Source of the DNA: Caballeronia jiangsuensis
GTDB lineage: Bacteria; Pseudomonadota; Gammaproteobacteria; Burkholderiales; Burkholderiaceae
Reading direction: 5' to 3'
DNA: 45,767 bases
Assembly: GCA_000648925.1 (NCBI GenBank)
Contig: JFHF01000055.1
Location: 1-45,767 of the forward strand
Part shown: piece by piece, positions 24,326 through 32,944 of the stretch
Layout of the letters: each line of letters begins with the position of its first letter
Position numbering within the stretch: position 1 is the stretch's first letter
Notes under the pieces: model-generated
The model's database searches: none
The model's input: the letters and a program-made list of their open reading frames with translations, nothing else
What the model was told of the DNA's origin: nothing
Translations under genes and position numbers: made by a program

Positions 24326-25693
24326 TCACTGCGCGGCTACGCAGAACGCCAGAAGGCCGCAGGTCACTTCGTCGATGATCTTCTTCATCTCCGGATACGG
24401 CGGATGGAACGGTGTCGGATTGTCCTGACTGCCCCACTCAATCGTGAACGAAAAGACCTTGGTCTTGGTCGTATCGACGATATGGCGACTGAACGCGTAG
24501 TCGTCGGACGTGCCAGCTGTTGGATAAAGGCTCAAGGACTGCTCTGTTTTGTAAACCCGGCCGCGCACCGCCTTGATTCCGTCGCGCATGACATTCGCGA
24601 GCTTCACGGCCTTTTTCTTGTCCTCCGCGCGGATGAACTCGCGATATGCCGTGTCGTCGGCGACGCCGCGCTTGCCGTCGTACGCCGGGTTCTGGAAGTT
24701 CATCGACGGATCGCTGGACTGATCGACGTCGTCGCCCCAGTTATAAAGAATGTCTTCCGAGTAACTATGCAGGTCGACGAAATAGCCAATATGAGGATAT
24801 TCGTCGAACATCCACACGGCGTTCTTCGTTTCCGGCTCGGAGCCCGCTTCGGGACCGATATAGACGTCGTGGTCGCAAGGACTGGTCGAATTCTGCACCG
24901 CCGATTGCGGATCGAAGTACTGGGGGAAATTCCACAGGAAATCGTAGTTGCGATTTACATCGACGCCGACACAACTCGGCTTCTTATGACCTTCGGGCGC
25001 GGGCCGCCGATTCTTTCTCCACATCGATTCCTTGCGCATGCTGTAGTCGCGCCCATCCGGATTCGCCTGCGGGAAGACGAAAATGTCTTTGGTCTCAACG
25101 ATGGATTTGATCTGCTGCGCGGTGAACGTCATTGTGCCGAGCGTAATGTCCCGATGGTTCAGGTAGGCATCGGTCAGAAGCTGAATGAAGTGAAGCAGGA
25201 TATCCGGGCTGCCCCATTCCCGCGCGTGCACGCCGCCCAGAAAATAGATTCCGACACGCGATCCAGCGCCCTTGCCAATTTTCAAAGCCTGACAGACTCG
25301 CTTCTCCCAAGTGGCATTGGGCAGCTTAATGAGCGCCGTGAATTCGTCGAAGGGCGCCTTGACTGCCGCCGCGAGCGCGGCTTCCACGTCGTCCACGCTG
25401 AGATAACTGGCGACTTTCGCCACCGTGAATTCAGCCCGCGGCGCTGCCGCGGCGTTCGGCCGGATTTCCGCCTGTCGCGCCTTGCCTTCGGCCAGCGCGT
25501 CCTCGCGCTTTTCGACGCTGTAACCGTCGGCGGTCATTGCGCGGATCTGCTCGTCGCTGGCGTGGGCATCCACGCAATATCCCTCCGCTACCTTTGCAAC
25601 CGTGTGACGTGCGACCAGTACCTTGTACTTGCGCACGAGGTCGGCCATGGCCTGTTGATCGCGTCCGGTAATCCTCGCGTGGAATTGAGTCAT
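24326..25693 (-). CDS. M14 zinc carboxypeptidase without signal peptide
   Basis: The 455-residue protein has the complete M14 active site. Zinc ligands lie in GGVHAREWG (H156, E159) and DLHSYSED (H309). Substrate residues are in NPDGRDY, RKNRR and GVDVNRNYDFLW (N247, R248), the Tyr is in PTAGTSDDYAF (Y399) and the catalytic Glu in FTIEWG (E419). The first 115 residues are not a signal peptide; they hold two similar segments, HTVAKVAEGYCVDAHASDEQ and FTVAKVASYLSVDDVEAAL, perhaps a propeptide-like or binding module. AGGAGA precedes the ATG at 25693; the upstream in-frame extension is Arg-rich and unlikely. It probably removes C-terminal residues from peptides or tails. It is the first gene of a two-gene unit with the phosphorylase fusion. 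Confidence 0.9.
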   Translation of the reverse strand: MTQFHARITGRDQQAMADLVRKYKVLVARHTVAKVAEGYCVDAHASDEQIRAMTADGYSVEKREDALAEGKARQAEIRPNAAAAPRAEFTVAKVASYLSVDDVEAALAAAVKAPFDEFTALIKLPNATWEKRVCQALKIGKGAGSRVGIYFLGGVHAREWGSPDILLHFIQLLTDAYLNHRDITLGTMTFTAQQIKSIVETKDIFVFPQANPDGRDYSMRKESMWRKNRRPAPEGHKKPSCVGVDVNRNYDFLWNFPQYFDPQSAVQNSTSPCDHDVYIGPEAGSEPETKNAVWMFDEYPHIGYFVDLHSYSEDILYNWGDDVDQSSDPSMNFQNPAYDGKRGVADDTAYREFIRAEDKKKAVKLANVMRDGIKAVRGRVYKTEQSLSLYPTAGTSDDYAFSRHIVDTTKTKVFSFTIEWGSQDNPTPFHPPYPEMKKIIDEVTCGLLAFCVAAQ

Positions 25694-26323
25694 TTCAAGT
25701 CTCCTGTGAAGGTCCGTTCGTCGCGCACGGGCAACGACATACGTCTCGACTATTGCGCTCGCTATTTCTTGCACGCGCGATGAACCGAATTCTAGGCGCG
25801 CATGCGAATCGGTCATGCGTCGAAGCTAGTTTGAATCGGACAAACACAAGGACGGTTAATCATGACCGTTCTTGAATAAGACGCCCGAAAATCCTCGTCG
25901 AGAATGCTAATTAACAAAGTGAACCATTCAGGCAGCCGTGGCCGATTCAGACGCTCCTTGCCGACCGATCAGACAGAGTTTCGCTCTTATCGTCCGCGCG
26001 ATCCCGCTTTCTTGACTTCGATTCAACCGTAACCTACTTTGCAATCCGTAATAGACAACATCACGAGAGCGCGTCACGGACGGCGGGCCGATCGGGCAAA
26101 GGGACGATCACGCGACACGCATCCGGAGTTCCCGGTACACACCGAAAAGACGTCGGCGATCACGACCCGCCAAGTGCGCGGTGTGCGAGGTATCGGGCAT
26201 TGCGCGCGTTGTCACCGATTCATCGATTCGTTTCGCCCGGCCTTCCGTAAAGCGCGTCCCTCGCGCAATGCGGGTTGGTTGCGGGCGTGATTTGTACCGA
26301 CACGACTGCACGGAGATGATGCT
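25694..26323. promoter_or_regulatory. Divergent control region of the peptidase cluster
   Basis: These 630 bases separate the M14 and astacin genes. The first 200 bases are visibly more AT-rich than the coding regions and contain an inverted repeat at 25848-25873. No gene was recognised inside. Confidence 0.45.
25848..25873. repeat. Inverted repeat in divergent promoter region
   Basis: AAGGACGGT and ACCGTTCTT pair over nine positions (one G-T) around an 8-base spacer, TAATCATG. It lies 155 bases upstream of the M14 start, so it could be an operator or an RNA hairpin. Confidence 0.45.
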
Positions 26324-27346
26324 ATGGGATCGAACGACACAAGCCTGATCGAAACGCTTCGCAAGATCGCCGACGCCGCAAACATGGCGATCGATGGCAA
26401 CGGCAACGGCGCCAGAGATGACAGCGACAGTGACAGTTCAGATGAATCCGGTGCGACGAGCGCATCCCGTCTCGACGTGGGATGCACCGTCAGGCAGTTG
26501 CCGGGCCGGCTGCTTCAATCCGCGGCGCACACCGCGAGCATTGTGAACCCGGCGAACGCGCCGATGTATCTGCCCGCCAGTTATCTGCCGCACAAGGGCG
26601 TGCTCGACCCGCTCGCGATCGCGCTGTTGACCTCGAAATACTGGGGACCGGCGGGCCGCAGACTGACCGTGAGTTTCATGGAGCCGACGACGCGCAATCT
26701 GCGCGACCGTATCCTGAGCCACATGAATGCATGGAGCGCGAAAACTTGCATGTCGTTCGTGTACACCAGTGGCATCGGCGACGTTCGCATATCGCGCGAA
26801 CCCGGCGGATACTGGTCGTATATCGGCACCGACGTCCTCCACATTCCCAAGAACCGTCAGACGATGAACCTCGAAGGCTTCACTATGAACACGCAGGATT
26901 CCGAGTTCTATCGCGTCGTGCGGCACGAAACGGGCCACACGCTGGGTTTCATGCACGAACATATGCGCGATGCGCTCGTCAAGCGCATCGACCCGCAAAA
27001 GGCCTACGCGTATTTCTGGCAGAACGATCGCTGGGATAAGGCGACGGTGGATCAGCAGGTGCTCACGCCGCTCGACGAAAAGTCGTTGATGGCCACGCCG
27101 CCGGATCAGACCTCGATCATGTGCTATCAGCTTCCGGGCTCCATCACGCGCGACGGCAAACCCATTCTCGGCGGCACCGATATCAACGCGACGGACTACG
27201 CATTCGCCGCGCGGCTTTATCCGAAGAAGGGCGCGTCAGAGGCCGATGGCGCTGCCGCAACCGCCATGGCCCCGGCGTCGCTCGACGGCGGCAGCGCGGG
27301 CGACGGCGACTGGGACGCATCGGAAGATGTCGAGGTCACGTTGTGA
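26324..27346 (+). CDS. Astacin-type (M12A-like) zinc metallopeptidase
   Basis: The 340-residue protein carries HETGHTLGFMHEH (201-213), the full metzincin motif HExxHxxGxxH followed by the astacin Glu, and a Met-turn SIMCY (264-268) with the extra Tyr ligand of astacins. The catalytic domain covers about 85-300. The N-terminus has no signal peptide; residues 24-45 are a Gly/Asp/Ser-rich acidic linker, and the C-terminal 40 residues are Ala/Gly/Asp-rich. GGAG is 8 bases before the ATG. Bacterial astacins are usually secreted, so the missing leader is notable. It is divergent from the M14/phosphorylase unit and is followed 50 bp later by a small gene. Confidence 0.88.
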   Translation: MGSNDTSLIETLRKIADAANMAIDGNGNGARDDSDSDSSDESGATSASRLDVGCTVRQLPGRLLQSAAHTASIVNPANAPMYLPASYLPHKGVLDPLAIALLTSKYWGPAGRRLTVSFMEPTTRNLRDRILSHMNAWSAKTCMSFVYTSGIGDVRISREPGGYWSYIGTDVLHIPKNRQTMNLEGFTMNTQDSEFYRVVRHETGHTLGFMHEHMRDALVKRIDPQKAYAYFWQNDRWDKATVDQQVLTPLDEKSLMATPPDQTSIMCYQLPGSITRDGKPILGGTDINATDYAFAARLYPKKGASEADGAAATAMAPASLDGGSAGDGDWDASEDVEVTL

Positions 27347-27396
27347 GGCGACTCGGGTTGACTTTCTCACAGCGGTCGCAGGGCCGTTGAGCACCG

Positions 27397-27702
27397 ATGG
27401 CCCGGCTGATCGACCTCGCCTGTCGCGACACCGTGTCGGGCGCGCTGTATCTTGCCGTCGGCGATGTCCTGTCGTGCGCGGCGATCGGCGGCCGCGTGAT
27501 CGGGCCCGATGCGCTCGAATTACTCGGACCGTTTATCGGGGGTATCGTGACGGGCAGCGGAGACATCTTGTCACCGGCGGGCTTGCCGAACCGCGTGCTG
27601 TTCGTCGCGCGCAAAGCCGGCCGGACATCGCTCGAACTTTATGCCGGTGACATGTCGCGTCCCCCGCATGTTCTTACGATCGATGTCGAAATCACGGAAT
27701 GA
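27397..27702 (+). CDS. Small beta-rich hypothetical protein
   Basis: The 101-residue frame has codon use like the flanking genes and a strand-turn pattern: ALYLAVGDVLSCAA, FIGGIVTG, NRVLFVARKAGRTSLELYAG, VLTIDVEI. The end resembles the last strands of small Ig-like folds, including chagasin-type (I42) protease inhibitors, but the diagnostic inhibitor loops (NPTTGY, RPW) are absent, so no function is assigned. The RBS is weak (GAGC). Placement 50 bp after the astacin gene suggests a partner or regulator of it. Confidence 0.5.
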   Translation: MARLIDLACRDTVSGALYLAVGDVLSCAAIGGRVIGPDALELLGPFIGGIVTGSGDILSPAGLPNRVLFVARKAGRTSLELYAGDMSRPPHVLTIDVEITE

Positions 27703-27934
27703 CTGCCGTCTCGGTTTCGGCGCAGTACGGTCACGCCGCAGGCCGATCATCTTGGCTTTAGACGGAGCCACCCATCGTCGCGAAGTTGCCGTTTTCCTGT
27801 CACTGCACCGTTTCGCGCAGGTTCGACATCCGCAACTGGCAGCGCGTGTCCGTCCCGCCTCGCTTGTATGTCCGGTTCAGCGCGCCTGAACAGGCCAGCC
27901 AGTCTCTCATGCAATTCATCCAGTTCACGTTCCC
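27703..27934. other. Intergenic, no gene recognised
   Basis: Between the small beta-rich gene and the first transposase remnant. Nothing recognisable was seen. Confidence 0.3.
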
Positions 27935-28185
27935 ATGACCTTGGAGGACCGGCTGGTGGAGGAACTGCGCCTGCGCGGCATCAACACGCAGCAAGCAGCC
28001 AACGCTTACGCCCCCACTTCATGGCTGACTTCAACGGCCGCTTCGGCAAGGTGCCGAGAAGCGCGTTCGATGCCATCACGCGCTCACGCGTGGCGCGACG
28101 CGTGACCAAGGTGTTGACGGTGCAGTACGATCGGGTTATTTACATGCTCGACGATACAGCAGAGAACCGCGCGCTGATCCCACAA
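27935..28185 (+). pseudogene. ISNCY-family transposase C-terminal remnant
   Basis: MTLEDRLVEELRLRGI, then (in the next frame, after a shift near 28015) FMADFNGRFGKVPR, then RVTKVLTVQYDRVIYMLDDT match in order the C-terminal part of IS1202/ISNCY-type transposases. The N-terminal catalytic part is missing. It passes directly into IS110 sequence. Confidence 0.65.
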
Positions 28186-28189
28186 GGCC

Positions 28190-28590
28190 GCCGGCCTTCG
28201 ATCGAGGCTGCAAAGGCGGCGCTGGCATCTCTGGATAATCAACCTCGTGCCATGCTGAAAGCCAACCTCCAGGATCAAGTCCCGCGACTGCGTGCGCTCG
28301 ACGAGCAGATCCCACGGTTCGAACAACGCATTCTCGAATAGCGACGCAGTGACGACGCATGCCAACGTATCTCAGAGATTCTCGGAGTTGGTGTACTCAC
28401 CGCAACGGCAGCACTATCGGTCATCGGACAAGCAGGATCGTTTCGGTCCGGGCGCGAGTTCTCCGCCTATCTCGGTCTTGTGCCGCAACAGAACAGCTCC
28501 GGTGGGAGAAAAAAGCTCGGTGGCATCAGCAAGCGCGGCGACGTGGATTTGCGAACGCTACTGATCCACGGTGCGCACTCGGTTATTTCG
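28190..28590 (+). pseudogene. IS110-family transposase remnant 1
   Basis: Read with frameshifts, the segment gives the IS110 middle helix (LRALDEQIPRFEQRI), the helix-hairpin-helix region (ILGVGVLTATAALSVIGQ) and the C-terminal SGREFSAYLGLVPQQNSSGG and LGGISKRGD. The N-terminal DEDD domain is absent. Confidence 0.75.
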
Positions 28591-28611
28591 AGTTCCAGAC
28601 ATCTACCTGAA

Positions 28612-28705
28612 CGATTGCGAAATTCCTGGCGTTGGTGTTCTTACCGCGACGGCTGCCGTATCGGTTATCGGGCATGCGAAGTCGTTTCGCTCCGGGTGCG
28701 AGTTG
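28612..28705 (+). pseudogene. IS110-family transposase remnant 2
   Basis: A second copy of the same HhH block (IPGVGVLTATAAVSVIGHAK, then SFRSGCEL) follows remnant 1 in direct orientation. It differs in sequence, so it came from a separate IS110 element rather than a local duplication. It breaks off into unrelated sequence. Confidence 0.7.
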
Positions 28706-29123
28706 CCGCAAATAGCGAATCCGAGCCTGCGGTCGCTCTCGTACATGTACTCGACCGAGCCCCCACCGCTGTTGTTGGACAGGTAGTCGTATTGCGCTGC
28801 CTTGACCGCTGCCGACAGCTTGTCGATGCCGAGCTTTTCCAATCCCTTAACGAAACGCTCCTGACGTTGCTTGCAGAAGACGCAATAGACGAGCTCTGCG
28901 GCGCTCGAAGTGCCCTTGAGGGTCACAGCGGACAGGACCATGTCTGCGACTATCTTGCCAATACCTTCTCGAAGCTTGTCGGGAAAGGCAAGCTCGATGC
29001 GGCAAAAGCCGACAAGGCGCTTGAGCGAGTGTCGCGCGCGTCGTCGTCAACGAGTTGGCCGGCTACCACCTTGTCGTCGAAGCAATTGTAGAGAAACTTG
29101 AGGTTAGCAGCACCTGAATCAAC
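28706..29123 (-). pseudogene. Truncated orphan reading frame cut by IS110 debris
   Basis: A continuous minus-strand frame begins after a TAA near 29130 without a good start. It includes FLYNCFDDKVVAGQLVDDDA, FCRIELAFPDKLREGIGKIV, then TLKGTSSAAELVYCVFCKQR and AAQYDYLSNNSGGGSVEYMY, and runs into the antisense of IS110 remnant 2. The regular composition and length suggest a real gene whose 5' end and 3' end were both lost. I do not recognise the family. Confidence 0.45.
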
Positions 29124-29519
29124 GAGGTTCGCTTATCACGCGCCCTCGATTCAAAATTAGCAACGCAATCTAGGTCTCCAAGTGGTTAGCGGACTCAACT
29201 GTCTCGACCTACTTGAGCCGCAATCCCACTTCAATGTTAAACACAGCCGCTGGTCGGACCTTGCCCCCGGGTCCAACAGACCCTGCTCACTCGAACAGGG
29301 CCCCCTCCACGAGGCCCACATGACGTATGCGACTGGAAAAATATCTTTTTTGAAATGACGACAGTTCAACTAAGCTGCTACAGCGCCAAGCACTATTTAG
29401 AGAAGTTACGCTCGCAGCACCGCCCGACAAGTACTAGGTGTCCGGCTGCACGCGAACTGGGCGCCCTCCACCGGAGCAAGTAATCCTCCCAAGGATGCGG
29501 TACAGTCCAAGGAAACATT
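29124..29519. other. Intergenic upstream of LysR regulator 3
   Basis: This 396-base AT-richer stretch holds no recognisable gene and probably contains the LysR 3 promoter. It marks the left edge of the lower-GC section. Confidence 0.35.
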
Positions 29520-30425
29520 ATGTCCCTGACAATTCGTCAACTTAAATACTTTGTGGCAACAGCTGAGTTAGGGCAAATATCTCAGGCAGCAATTCAACTG
29601 ACTATCTCTCAATCCGCTGTCACGACCGCGATTCGCGACCTTGAGGATTCCCTCGGTACGCCGCTATTCGTGCGAACGGCAAATGGAGTTGTATTAACGA
29701 ATACCGGGAGACGCTTCCTAAATCACGCGTATACCATCTTGTCGTCCGTTGACGAGGCCATGCGCATGCCCAATCTCGAAAGTACGCTTACAGCGAAGCT
29801 GGCGATTGCCGCGAGCTACACGGTTTTAGGCTACTTTCTTCCGCATCATCTTATGCGACTGCACGCACTTTATCCCAAGCTTGAGGTTCAACTCTTTGAG
29901 CTCAACCGTGAAGCTATCGAAGAGGGACTCATAAGAGGCCGCTACGACCTCGCAGTGCTTCTCACCTCTAATGTATCAAATCCGGACCTCGTACTGGAGC
30001 CTGTCGTACACTCGGTAAGACGACTATGGGTCGGAGCTCATCACCCCCTCCTCCAGAAGCAGACGGTAAAGTTCTCCGATGTCGCAATCGAGCCATTTGT
30101 CATGTTGACTGTCGACGAGGCAGCACAAACGGCGATGAAGTACTGGAACCAGACTCAATATCAGCCGAACGTAATTCTCCGCACGTCATCGGTCGAAGCC
30201 GTACGTAGCATGGTCGCAAATGGAAGTGGTGTCGCCATTCTATCCGACATGGTCTATCGACCGTGGTCGCTCGAGGGAAAGCGAATTGAAACGATGCTTC
30301 TTGAGGATGCCGTCCCGCCGATGAGCGTAGGTCTCGCTTGGCGCAAGGACCTCGAAATCACGCCAGCAATTCAGGCGGTGAGAGAGTACTTCAAGCACGC
30401 TTTCATGGACCCGCGAGGCAACTAA
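29520..30425 (+). CDS. LysR-family transcriptional regulator 3
   Basis: The 301-residue LysR protein has the HTH LKYFVATAELGQISQAAIQL plus SQSAVTTAIRDLEDSLG, wing PLFVRTANGVVLTNTG and a full effector domain. Codon use is less GC-biased than in the genes to the left. It is the leftmost gene of the pxp/biotin module and converges on the carbonic anhydrase gene, so it is the likely regulator of that module. The effector is unknown. Confidence 0.9.
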   Translation: MSLTIRQLKYFVATAELGQISQAAIQLTISQSAVTTAIRDLEDSLGTPLFVRTANGVVLTNTGRRFLNHAYTILSSVDEAMRMPNLESTLTAKLAIAASYTVLGYFLPHHLMRLHALYPKLEVQLFELNREAIEEGLIRGRYDLAVLLTSNVSNPDLVLEPVVHSVRRLWVGAHHPLLQKQTVKFSDVAIEPFVMLTVDEAAQTAMKYWNQTQYQPNVILRTSSVEAVRSMVANGSGVAILSDMVYRPWSLEGKRIETMLLEDAVPPMSVGLAWRKDLEITPAIQAVREYFKHAFMDPRGN

Positions 30426-30453
30426 GCATGCGCCAACACGCAATGCATTGCGT

Positions 30454-31080
30454 TCAAACAGTGTTCTCATCCAGCAACGGCGAGAATGTTCCGTTTTCCA
30501 AGTCCAAAACGTCCAGTCGTCCAGACTGGATATCGAACACCCAACCGTGAAGCCGCAGACGCGATTGCGCTGTCGCGAGTGCGACGGAAGGATGGGTTCG
30601 TATATTGTTAAGTTGCGCGATTACGTTCAGGCGAATCATCGCGTCGACATGGGCTGTAGACGTCGCATGTTTGCACGAGTTGCAGACAGCGCGTGCTGCA
30701 TCGGCGTACTGAAGCCAGTTCCGCACCGCTGGCATTCCGGCCATTGGAATGTCCTCGACAATTGCCTTCATAGCGCCACAGTCCGAGTGTCCGCATACGA
30801 TGATGTCCTCGACTTGAAGTACCGATACGGCGTACTCGACCGTTGCGGTTACGCCTCCGGACTCGGGGCCGAAAGAAGGAACGATATTGCCCGCGTTCCG
30901 AATTACGAACAACTCGCCGGGTTCGCACTGGGTAATCATTTCCGGAATCATCCGGCTGTCCGAGCAACATATGAATAGCGCTTTTGGCTTCTGCTGGCGT
31001 GCCAGTCCATAAAAAAGGCTCTTATTCTTCGAGTAAACATCACGATGAAACTTGCGAAACCCATCAAATACGTTTTGCAT
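30454..31080 (-). CDS. Beta-class carbonic anhydrase
   Basis: The roughly 208-residue enzyme interconverts CO2 and bicarbonate. Zinc ligands and the catalytic dyad are visible: CCSDSR (C39, D41, R43) and VCGHSDCGAMKA (H98, C101). FVIRNAGNIVPSF is also characteristic. An in-frame ATG at 31110 is possible, but the start at 31080 fits the family (QNVFDGFRKF). Here it probably supplies bicarbonate for the biotin carboxylase encoded 3 kb away; that link is inferred from context. Such genes also occur with cyanate degradation, but no cyanase gene is present. Confidence 0.94.
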   Translation of the reverse strand: MQNVFDGFRKFHRDVYSKNKSLFYGLARQQKPKALFICCSDSRMIPEMITQCEPGELFVIRNAGNIVPSFGPESGGVTATVEYAVSVLQVEDIIVCGHSDCGAMKAIVEDIPMAGMPAVRNWLQYADAARAVCNSCKHATSTAHVDAMIRLNVIAQLNNIRTHPSVALATAQSRLRLHGWVFDIQSGRLDVLDLENGTFSPLLDENTV

Positions 31081-31305
31081 CGTACAATCGCCTAGCGGTT
31101 GAGATGTCACACGGCAAACCGTGGCCTCTGGCTTACGGCAGACGGGCCCTGAAGGCCCTCAGCCTGCAATGCCGAACTCCCTGGATGAACTTTGCAAAGC
31201 CGAAAGAAAAATCCTTTAACCGTTCGGTTACGTGCTGTAAAAACGTAACTCAGCGAACGTGACAACGACCCAAGTTACGCTTGAGCCGTCGCCTCGCTAA
31301 CGGCA
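31081..31305. other. Intergenic, no gene recognised
   Basis: A 225-base AT-richer gap upstream of the carbonic anhydrase gene and downstream of the porin gene. It should hold the anhydrase promoter. Confidence 0.3.
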
Positions 31306-32409
31306 TCAGAAAGCATGTCGAAGGGCCAGCCGAACTGCGAGTTGCCGTTTATTGCTCGAAGGATTGAGCCCTGCAAGTTGAGCTTGCGTTGCATCGCCTG
31401 CTGCAATTTGATAGACAGCTTGGGCTTCTACATCCGTCCGCTTCGATACGAAGTAGTCACCCATCAGGTTGAATTGGTGGTATCGAGGCTTGAGCGACGT
31501 CGTGTCATCTTTGCTATCAGTAAAGATGTATCCGCCACTAACTTGGAACGATGGTGTAATGTAATATCCCGCGCCGACCTCATAGTTGTTGAACCATACG
31601 GTACCGCTCAAGTCGCCATTCTTAAATATCGTTCGCGTGAACGACGCGAGAAACTTCGCGGCGCCAACCGTGTAGGTAACGCCCGCACCGCCAATCTGCT
31701 GCTTGCTCGCATTAGCTAGTGCATTTCCATAAATAGCATTGACGTAATTTCCTCCGCTTTGATATCCACTAACCGCTACGCCAGGGCTGTCGATACTCTC
31801 ATATGCAGCGGCAAGGCCTAAAGGCCCGATTACGTAGTTCGCACCGAAGCCCCAGGCTGCCCGACGCCCAATATGACCTGCAACGTTGCCGAAGCTGTAG
31901 ACACCGCCAAAGGTAAAGCCGTTGTAATTCGCACTCGCGAATTTGATTGAGTTATCGAGGCGGAAGCCGTTGTCGGTGTTATCGACGTCGTTCCCCCGCG
32001 AGAAGTACTGGCCACCCCAGAGGCCGTTTGAGGTGTATGGTTGTAGGTAATCCACAACCGGGTCATATTGCCGCCCCGCCGTGAGTGAACCCAGCGGTGT
32101 TGCGATACCAACGAATGCTTGACGGCCGAATTCCCGCCCGCCTTGACCCAACGCACCAGTGAAACCGTCGAACCCATTCTCCAGCGTGAAGATGGCCTTC
32201 AGGTCAGACCCAAGGTCTTCACTTCCTTTTAACCCCCACCGACTTCCTGAGCCAACACCGCTCGCTGCTTGAACAGCGTGTCCACCCAACTGATTAGTCG
32301 AGTACGTTATTCCATTCTCAACCAGTCCGTAGAGCGTGACCGCACTCTGCGCAGACGCTTCGACAGAAGCAAGTGATAGAGCAGCCACAACAGTAAACTG
32401 TAACTTCAT
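31306..32409 (-). CDS. Gram-negative porin (OmpC-like, Burkholderia type)
   Basis: The 367-residue outer-membrane porin has a Sec signal peptide (KLQFTVVAALSLASVEASA, cut before QSAVTLYG). The mature start SSVTLYG-like VTLYGLVENGITY, the GSRWGLKGSEDLG segment, the loop-3 constriction region (GRQYDPVVDYLQ) and the terminal Phe (LRHAF) are all typical of Burkholderiales trimeric porins. It probably admits the substrate of the adjacent pxp operon. It is divergent from that operon across 535 bases. Confidence 0.94.
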   Translation of the reverse strand: MKLQFTVVAALSLASVEASAQSAVTLYGLVENGITYSTNQLGGHAVQAASGVGSGSRWGLKGSEDLGSDLKAIFTLENGFDGFTGALGQGGREFGRQAFVGIATPLGSLTAGRQYDPVVDYLQPYTSNGLWGGQYFSRGNDVDNTDNGFRLDNSIKFASANYNGFTFGGVYSFGNVAGHIGRRAAWGFGANYVIGPLGLAAAYESIDSPGVAVSGYQSGGNYVNAIYGNALANASKQQIGGAGVTYTVGAAKFLASFTRTIFKNGDLSGTVWFNNYEVGAGYYITPSFQVSGGYIFTDSKDDTTSLKPRYHQFNLMGDYFVSKRTDVEAQAVYQIAAGDATQAQLAGLNPSSNKRQLAVRLALRHAF

Positions 32410-32944
32410 CTTTATCTCCTAAGCCGGCATTGTTTCGATTTTCGACCCACTAACTCTACTGAGTTTTCCTTGTCAGCGTTATTCCTTCAGCTAAACTAAG
32501 TATTAGACGTAATACGCCAGCGCGAAACATCGTGTTCGGCTGGTCTTTCAAGGACGACTGCGTCCACCCTTCCGTGCGGTGACCCTCGGCAGTAGGGCGA
32601 ACTGTACAGGCGGGTACCTGGTCAAAAAAGTTCTATTTTTGTATGTAGCCGTATCGAAAATTCAGATGCCTATAGGTGAAGCCGTTGCCATCCCACATTC
32701 GCGCATAAGCACGGTGGCTGCTCAGCCGCACCGCCGCCAAGCATTCTGTTGAAACAAACTAAAGAAGACACTTCGAAGCATCAGACCTGTTTCAAGGGTA
32801 ATCACCTAAAAAGCTAAACCCGACGGATGAATCGAAAAAACAGATATGTAGCATTGAAAAACAGAACTTTTTTTACGTTCGAGCGACTGCTACCTTTTGG
32901 CATACAGGTGTATTCACATCGAATTTGCTCAAGGGAGCTTTGGA
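32410..32944. promoter_or_regulatory. Divergent promoter region, porin / pxp operon
   Basis: This 535-base AT-rich region has no recognised gene. It must contain both promoters and probably the LysR 3 operator. A-tracts and T-tracts occur at 32620-32650 and 32830-32880, but no clear palindrome was found. Confidence 0.5.

Noticed and set aside
24314..25783. Plus-strand open frame of 489 codons
   Set aside because: It is the complement of the M14 peptidase gene, whose complete active site shows which strand is coding.
26435..27300. Overlapping frames inside the astacin gene
   Set aside because: They lack RBS and motifs; the astacin frame carries the full zinc motif and Met-turn.
27397..27702. 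Toxin-antitoxin or immunity role for the small protein
   Set aside because: No partner of toxin type is adjacent and no motif supports it; only a loose fold resemblance exists.
32897..32944. Extended N-terminus for PxpA from the ATG at 32897
   Set aside because: No RBS, and the LamB/YcsF family starts at the CVDLNSDMGEG segment directly after the 32945 ATG.
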